Origin: Rhizobium sp. WYCCWR10014
Lineage (GTDB): Bacteria > Pseudomonadota > Alphaproteobacteria > Rhizobiales > Rhizobiaceae
NCBI RefSeq assembly: GCF_001657485.1
Contig: NZ_LXFU01000052.1
Location: 186,001-250,000 of the forward strand
DNA length: 64,000 bases
Reading direction: 5' to 3'
Under the pieces are notes generated by a model, which saw only the letters and a program-made list of their open reading frames with translations, had not been told where the DNA came from and did not search any database. Below are positions 60,478-64,000 of the stretch, piece by piece; positions within the stretch are counted from its first letter, which is position 1; each line of letters starts with the position of its first letter. The translations under genes and the position numbers were made by a program.

Positions 60478-61263
60478 ATGGGGCAGCGGATCATATCGAG
60501 CCGACAACGTGAGATCCTCGCGCTGATCGAAACGGACGGCGTTCAGTACATCGAGGAGCTGGCACGTCGGTACGATCTGACGACGCAGACGATCCGTCGC
60601 GATATCAATGCATTATGCGATCTCGGGCACGCGCGCCGCTTTCACGGCGGCGTCGACCTGCCGGTCGAGGGCAGCAACATCTCGCTCAATGCTCGCGCCC
60701 AGCTCAATCGGCGGGCCAAGCGGCTTATCGCCAAGCGCGTCGCCGCCGACATAGGGGCAGAGGCGACAGTGTTCCTCGGGATCGGCAGCACGGTGCGATT
60801 CGTTGCCGAGGCGTTGCGTGATCACCAGGGCCTGACGGTGATCACCAACAACATCCACGTCGCTTTGAGCCTTTGCGACGCGCCGAGTGTCGAGGTCCAT
60901 TTGACGGGCGGTCTTTTGCGCCACGACGATCGCGACGTGGTGGGCACGGATGTGATCAGGTTCGTCGAAAAATTCTATGCGACTTACGCAGTCGTCGGCG
61001 CAGGCGCTTTAAGTCCGCTCAACGGTCTGATGGACTTCAGTTATAGCGAAGCCCAAATCACCAATGCCCTCCTTGAGAATTCGCAAACGCAGATATTGGC
61101 CGCGGACGTCAGCAAGTGGACGCGAAACGCTTCCGTGCGTGTGGCGCCATTCAGCAAACTCACCCGTTTTTACACCGATCGGCTGCCTGGCGAAGCGGTC
61201 GCCACCAACGCTCTCGCCGAGAGCGGCTTGGACGTGGTCACATGCAGCGAGGACATGACATGA
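60478..61263 (+). CDS. DeoR-family transcriptional regulator (GlpR-like)
   Basis: This 261-residue repressor has an N-terminal helix-turn-helix (SRQREILALIETDGVQYIEELARRYDLTTQTIRRDINALCDLG, about residues 6-50), the wing ARRFHGGV, and a DeoR sensor domain with TVFLGIGSTVRFVAEAL and TVITNNIHVALSL. GlpR-type members are inactivated by glycerol-3-phosphate, the product of the upstream enzymes. Its place in the ugp operon and the TGTTC/GAACA dyad before ugpB support a GlpR-like role. The gene overlaps the following HAD gene by four bases. Confidence 0.9.
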   Translation: MGQRIISSRQREILALIETDGVQYIEELARRYDLTTQTIRRDINALCDLGHARRFHGGVDLPVEGSNISLNARAQLNRRAKRLIAKRVAADIGAEATVFLGIGSTVRFVAEALRDHQGLTVITNNIHVALSLCDAPSVEVHLTGGLLRHDDRDVVGTDVIRFVEKFYATYAVVGAGALSPLNGLMDFSYSEAQITNALLENSQTQILAADVSKWTRNASVRVAPFSKLTRFYTDRLPGEAVATNALAESGLDVVTCSEDMT

Positions 61264-62105
61264 GCTACGTAGACCTGGCGCCATCAGCTCGTGAGTTGCA
61301 GGATGTGCGCTACCTGTTCACCGATATCGACGATACGCTGACCACCGAAGGCAAGTTACTGCCGCAAACCTACGAAGCTCTCTGGGATCTCAGCCGGGCG
61401 GGTATTGCGGTCGTGCCGGTTACGGGCGGCTCCGCCGGTTGGTGCGAACATATCGTTCGTGCCTGGCCGGTGGCCGCAGTCATCGGCGAAAGTGGCGCAT
61501 ATTGTGTCACCCGTCGGGACGGTGACGTCGTCTTCGACTATTGGGAAGACGGCGCCCTGCAGGGTGAGCGCCAACGCCAGCACCTGCAGACGATCAAAGG
61601 ACTGATCTCGCAAAGGAGCAGGACGTTCAGAATTGCCCACGACCAGGTCTTTCGGCTGGCGGACGTCGCGATCGATATTCAGGGTCACGACCCGCGTGAG
61701 GTCGAGGATCTCGCATCCAGTATAAAAGCCAACGGCGGAACGGTTGCGATCAGCTCCATTCACATCAACACTTGGATCGGTGATTACAACAAGCGCTCGA
61801 TGAGCGAGCGCGTTTTAACCGAGATGTTTGGTGTCGATCCCGATGAAACAGCCGCTGTGACCGCCTTCGTCGGTGACTCTCGAAATGATGCACCGATGTT
61901 TGGCTTTATCCGCAACTCTTTCGGGGTCAACAACATCATCCCGGTTCTTTCACAATTGCAACACGCGCCGAAATGGGTCTCCTCGCAGCCCGCCGGGCTT
62001 GGCTTTGCCGATATTGCCCAAACGATCTTGAACGCGGCTGGCGCAGGTTCTGAGACGTCTCATCAGCTTTTGACCGAACCGGCGGTCATGCCTGCCAGGA
62101 AGTAG
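61260..62105 (+). CDS. HAD-superfamily hydrolase (Cof/HAD-IIB type)
   Basis: This 281-residue phosphatase has motif I YLFTDIDDTLTTEGKLL (nucleophile D in DIDDT), motif II VVPVTGG, and motifs III/IV with a conserved lysine near NKRSMSERV and FVGDSRNDAPMF. The cap domain between about residues 85 and 200 is of the HAD-IIB type found in sugar-phosphate and mannosyl-3-phosphoglycerate phosphatases. It starts at an ATG overlapping the regulator stop and ends the ugp operon. The last 14 codons overlap the 3' end of the convergent permease gene. The substrate is not known; a sugar or glycerol phosphate is likely. Confidence 0.88.
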   Translation: MSYVDLAPSARELQDVRYLFTDIDDTLTTEGKLLPQTYEALWDLSRAGIAVVPVTGGSAGWCEHIVRAWPVAAVIGESGAYCVTRRDGDVVFDYWEDGALQGERQRQHLQTIKGLISQRSRTFRIAHDQVFRLADVAIDIQGHDPREVEDLASSIKANGGTVAISSIHINTWIGDYNKRSMSERVLTEMFGVDPDETAAVTAFVGDSRNDAPMFGFIRNSFGVNNIIPVLSQLQHAPKWVSSQPAGLGFADIAQTILNAAGAGSETSHQLLTEPAVMPARK

Positions 62106-62908
62106 CGTTGAGCAACCAGGTAAAGGACCAGCAGAGGAAGCGAACCGAGCACGCTCATCGCCATCATCTCGTTCCATTCGAAGGCGTGCTGGCCCATCAG
62201 AAGTTGGATGCCGATCGGAACGGTTCTGAGGTCCATCGATTTTGTCAGCGTCAGCGCGAAGAGGAATTCGTTCCAGGCCAGCAGAAAGGTGTAGACCGCG
62301 GTGGCGACGATCCCCGGGATGGAGACAGGAACGATGACGCGCCAAAGCGCCGTCCAGCTCGAACCGCCGTCGACCAGGACGGCCTCGTCCAGCTCTTTCG
62401 GTAAGGTGTTGAGGTAGCCTGTCATCAGCAGGATGGCATAAGGCAGCGTGAAGACCATGTAGGTGAGGATCAGCGCCAGATAGGTATCAAAGATCCTGAA
62501 GGCGACCACCATTCCGAAATAGGGGATGAGAAGGGTGATGGGTGGAACGGTCTGGGTGCTGATGATGAAGATGTTCAAGGTGTTCTTGAACCGGAACTGA
62601 TAGCGGCTGAAGCCGTAGGCGGTCACGATCGCGACGACGAGGGTCAGAGCGGTGACGACGCCGGCGACGAAGTAGCTGTTGATGAAGAACCGCACTTTCA
62701 CCGGATCGTTGAAGATCGTCAGATAGGCGGCCACCGTAAAATCATCCGGCAACAGCCGTGGCGGAAGGGCGAAGATTTCCGTATTCGATTTCAGCGAACT
62801 GAAAAACATCCACACGATCGGAAAGGCCGAAAAGACCAGGCCGATCGCCAGACCCAGATAGGTCAGGATGGTCGGCAAAACCGAGCTCTTGAAGGAACGC
62901 TTTGCCAT
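62063..62908 (-). CDS. Sugar ABC transporter permease (CUT1, MalG-like)
   Basis: This 281-residue permease has six spans and a large first loop (SSLKSNTEIFALPPRLLPDDFTV). The EAA loop is NTLPKELDEAVLVDGGSSWTALWRVIVP, and the C-terminus is the MalG-type LVAQRYFLAGMTAGSVKS. It is three bases downstream of the partner permease. Its end overlaps the convergent HAD gene by 43 bases, so there is no room for an ordinary terminator between the two operons. Confidence 0.92.
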   Translation of the reverse strand: MAKRSFKSSVLPTILTYLGLAIGLVFSAFPIVWMFFSSLKSNTEIFALPPRLLPDDFTVAAYLTIFNDPVKVRFFINSYFVAGVVTALTLVVAIVTAYGFSRYQFRFKNTLNIFIISTQTVPPITLLIPYFGMVVAFRIFDTYLALILTYMVFTLPYAILLMTGYLNTLPKELDEAVLVDGGSSWTALWRVIVPVSIPGIVATAVYTFLLAWNEFLFALTLTKSMDLRTVPIGIQLLMGQHAFEWNEMMAMSVLGSLPLLVLYLVAQRYFLAGMTAGSVKS

Positions 62909-62911
62909 GGA

Positions 62912-63850
62912 TCACCTGCGCTGCTGGTGTTTGATGTAGAAGTAGGTGACGCTCATCGAGATGATGAGGATGATCATCGCGCTCGCCGAAGCCAGCGAGA
63001 ATTGATACTGCGAGAAGGCGAGCTTGTAGGTGAAGGTGGAGAGCACTTCCGTCGAATAGATCGGGCCGCCGCCCGTCGTCATCCATACGAGTGGAAAAAC
63101 CTGCATCGTCCAGATGAAGTCTAGAAGCGCGATGCTGATGATGATCGGCATCAGCTGGGGAATGGTGATGTACCAGAACTTTTGGAGTTCGTTGGCGCCG
63201 TCGATGCCGGCTGCCTCGTAAAGCTCCTTCGAAATGCCCTGGAGGCCGGCGAGCAGGCTGACCATGTAGAGCGGATAACCCGCCCAGATATTTGCGAAGG
63301 TCAAAGCGTGAATGGCGGTGCGCGTGGACGAAAACCACTCGACCTTGAAGTTGATGATATGGAGCGCCATCAGCACGCTGTTGACGACGCCGTTCGGGTC
63401 GAGCAGCAGGCGCCAGATGATGGCGATGATGACGGCGGTGAACAGCCAGGGCAGGATGAAGAGCACACGCAGGATGCTGCGAATGAGCGGATCGACGCGA
63501 TTGGTGTTCAACAGCAGCGCGAAGGCCAGGCCGATGATGAAGTGGAAAACGACGCTCATGATCGTGAAATAAAGCGTCTGCACGACCGACTGCCAGAAGA
63601 CCGGATTCTCGAAGATGGTCAGATAGTTCTGGACGCCTGCGAATGCCGCGTCCTTTTTCATGATGGCGCCGTCCATCAGTGAATATTTGAAGACCATCAC
63701 CATCGGGAACAGCATCAGCAGAACAAGCAGCAGGGTCGCCGGCGAAACGTAGAAATACGGCACCATCTTTCTCAAGGTGCTGTAACGAAGCCATCCTTTT
63801 CTTCGCGCCTTGGCTTGCGCAGCGACCAGAGCCGTAGCCGAATGATTCAT
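62912..63850 (-). CDS. Sugar ABC transporter permease (CUT1, MalF-like)
   Basis: This 312-residue permease has a basic N-terminus (AQAKARRKGWLRYSTLRK), the first span VPYFYVSPATLLLVLLMLFPMVMVFKYSLMDG and the EAA-type GISKELYEAAGIDGANELQKFWYITIP. Near the end is TTGGGPIYSTEVLSTFTYKLAFSQYQFSLASA. I prefer the ATG at 63850 because a GTG 14 codons earlier lies inside the right flank of the hairpin at 63890-63919. The binding-protein gene of this importer lies immediately upstream and is cut by the window end. Confidence 0.9.
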   Translation of the reverse strand: MNHSATALVAAQAKARRKGWLRYSTLRKMVPYFYVSPATLLLVLLMLFPMVMVFKYSLMDGAIMKKDAAFAGVQNYLTIFENPVFWQSVVQTLYFTIMSVVFHFIIGLAFALLLNTNRVDPLIRSILRVLFILPWLFTAVIIAIIWRLLLDPNGVVNSVLMALHIINFKVEWFSSTRTAIHALTFANIWAGYPLYMVSLLAGLQGISKELYEAAGIDGANELQKFWYITIPQLMPIIISIALLDFIWTMQVFPLVWMTTGGGPIYSTEVLSTFTYKLAFSQYQFSLASASAMIILIISMSVTYFYIKHQQRR

Positions 63851-63889
63851 GAGCTGTGACTTTCTATTCTGCCGAGATTTGACGACTTG

Positions 63890-63919
63890 CACCGGCAGCG
63901 CCTGGTTGCGCTGCCGGTG
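63890..63919 (-). terminator. Hairpin between binding-protein and permease genes
   Basis: CACCGGCAGCG (63890-63900) and CGCTGCCGGTG (63909-63919) form a perfect 11-bp stem with an 8-base loop, about 20 bases after the stop of the binding-protein gene on the minus strand. As in the other importers of this window, it sits exactly between the binding protein and the next subunit. Confidence 0.65.
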
Positions 63920-63938
63920 ATCCGTGAAAGCGACGTGC

Positions 63939-64000
63939 TTAGAACTTCGCCAGCCACGCCTTCTCGGTATTGGCAGCTGCCTCCTTGGCTGACTGCCCGC
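63939..64000 (-). CDS. Sugar ABC transporter substrate-binding protein (C-terminal fragment)
   Basis: About 20 residues are visible on the minus strand, reading GQSAKEAAANTEKAWLAKF then TAA at 63941-63939. The alanine- and lysine-rich helix ending in W-L-A-K-F resembles the C-termini of CUT1 binding proteins. Together with the two permeases downstream it completes the expected binding protein-MalF-MalG order. The rest of the gene is outside the window. Confidence 0.65.
   Translation of the reverse strand, partial: GQSAKEAAANTEKAWLAKF

Noticed and set aside
1..64000. tRNA, rRNA, CRISPR or prophage genes
   Set aside because: No tRNA-like arm motifs, regularly spaced repeats or phage structural genes were seen on either strand.

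Overview
The window looks like part of a large replicon, either a plasmid or a chromid-type second chromosome, of a Rhizobium/Agrobacterium-group alphaproteobacterium. The evidence is a complete repABC replication and partition cassette (repA 45659-46852, repB 46857-47858, repC 48013-49317) with an antisense-RNA gene in the repB-repC gap, several RIME-like double-palindrome intergenic repeats, high-GC coding sequence, and a very high density of ABC importers (seven systems, two of them cut by the window ends). I saw no rRNA, tRNA, CRISPR array, phage or intact insertion sequence.

Layout. 1-2499: the end of a PhnD-like binding protein followed by two OpuB/ProW-type permeases and an OpuCA/ProV-type ATPase. 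2500-14276: one long plus-strand operon for an unknown carbohydrate, with a CUT2 (ribose-type) importer, a SorC-family regulator, an aldo/keto reductase, a GlpD/EryB-like dehydrogenase, an LsrF/class I aldolase, an FGGY kinase and a GMC oxidoreductase. 14277-16959: a cold-shock protein, an exported protein and an unknown membrane protein. 16986-34452: two divergent operons around a GntR regulator. The minus operon has uronate-dehydrogenase-like, SMP-30 lactonase-like and DapA-family enzymes plus a five-gene oligopeptide-type importer. The plus operon has a second oligopeptide-type importer and two enolase-superfamily dehydratases. Together they resemble an oxidative hexuronate/aldarate pathway. 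34526-36690: an FMN reductase, a nitroreductase and a NolR-like ArsR regulator. 36888-42374: a MASE1 histidine kinase with five PAS domains and three response regulators. 42587-45384: an NmrA-like protein, a gene-poor stretch and a secreted unknown protein. 45385-49317: repABC. 49431-55154: a DapA-family enzyme, a GntR regulator, a CUT1 importer lacking its own ATPase and a PfkB kinase. 55483-62105: a glycerol-3-phosphate/glycerophosphodiester operon (ugpBAEC, GDPD, DeoR/GlpR-like regulator, HAD phosphatase). 62063-64000: a minus-strand CUT1 importer that runs off the end.

Recurring design. Most catabolic blocks combine a binding protein, membrane components, a regulator and enzymes. Strong hairpins sit just downstream of several binding-protein genes, which suggests that the binding protein is made in excess over the rest of its operon. 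Perfect palindromes upstream of several operons are candidate operators for the regulators encoded beside them. All functional calls come from reading protein motifs and context without database searches, so exact substrates remain unknown.
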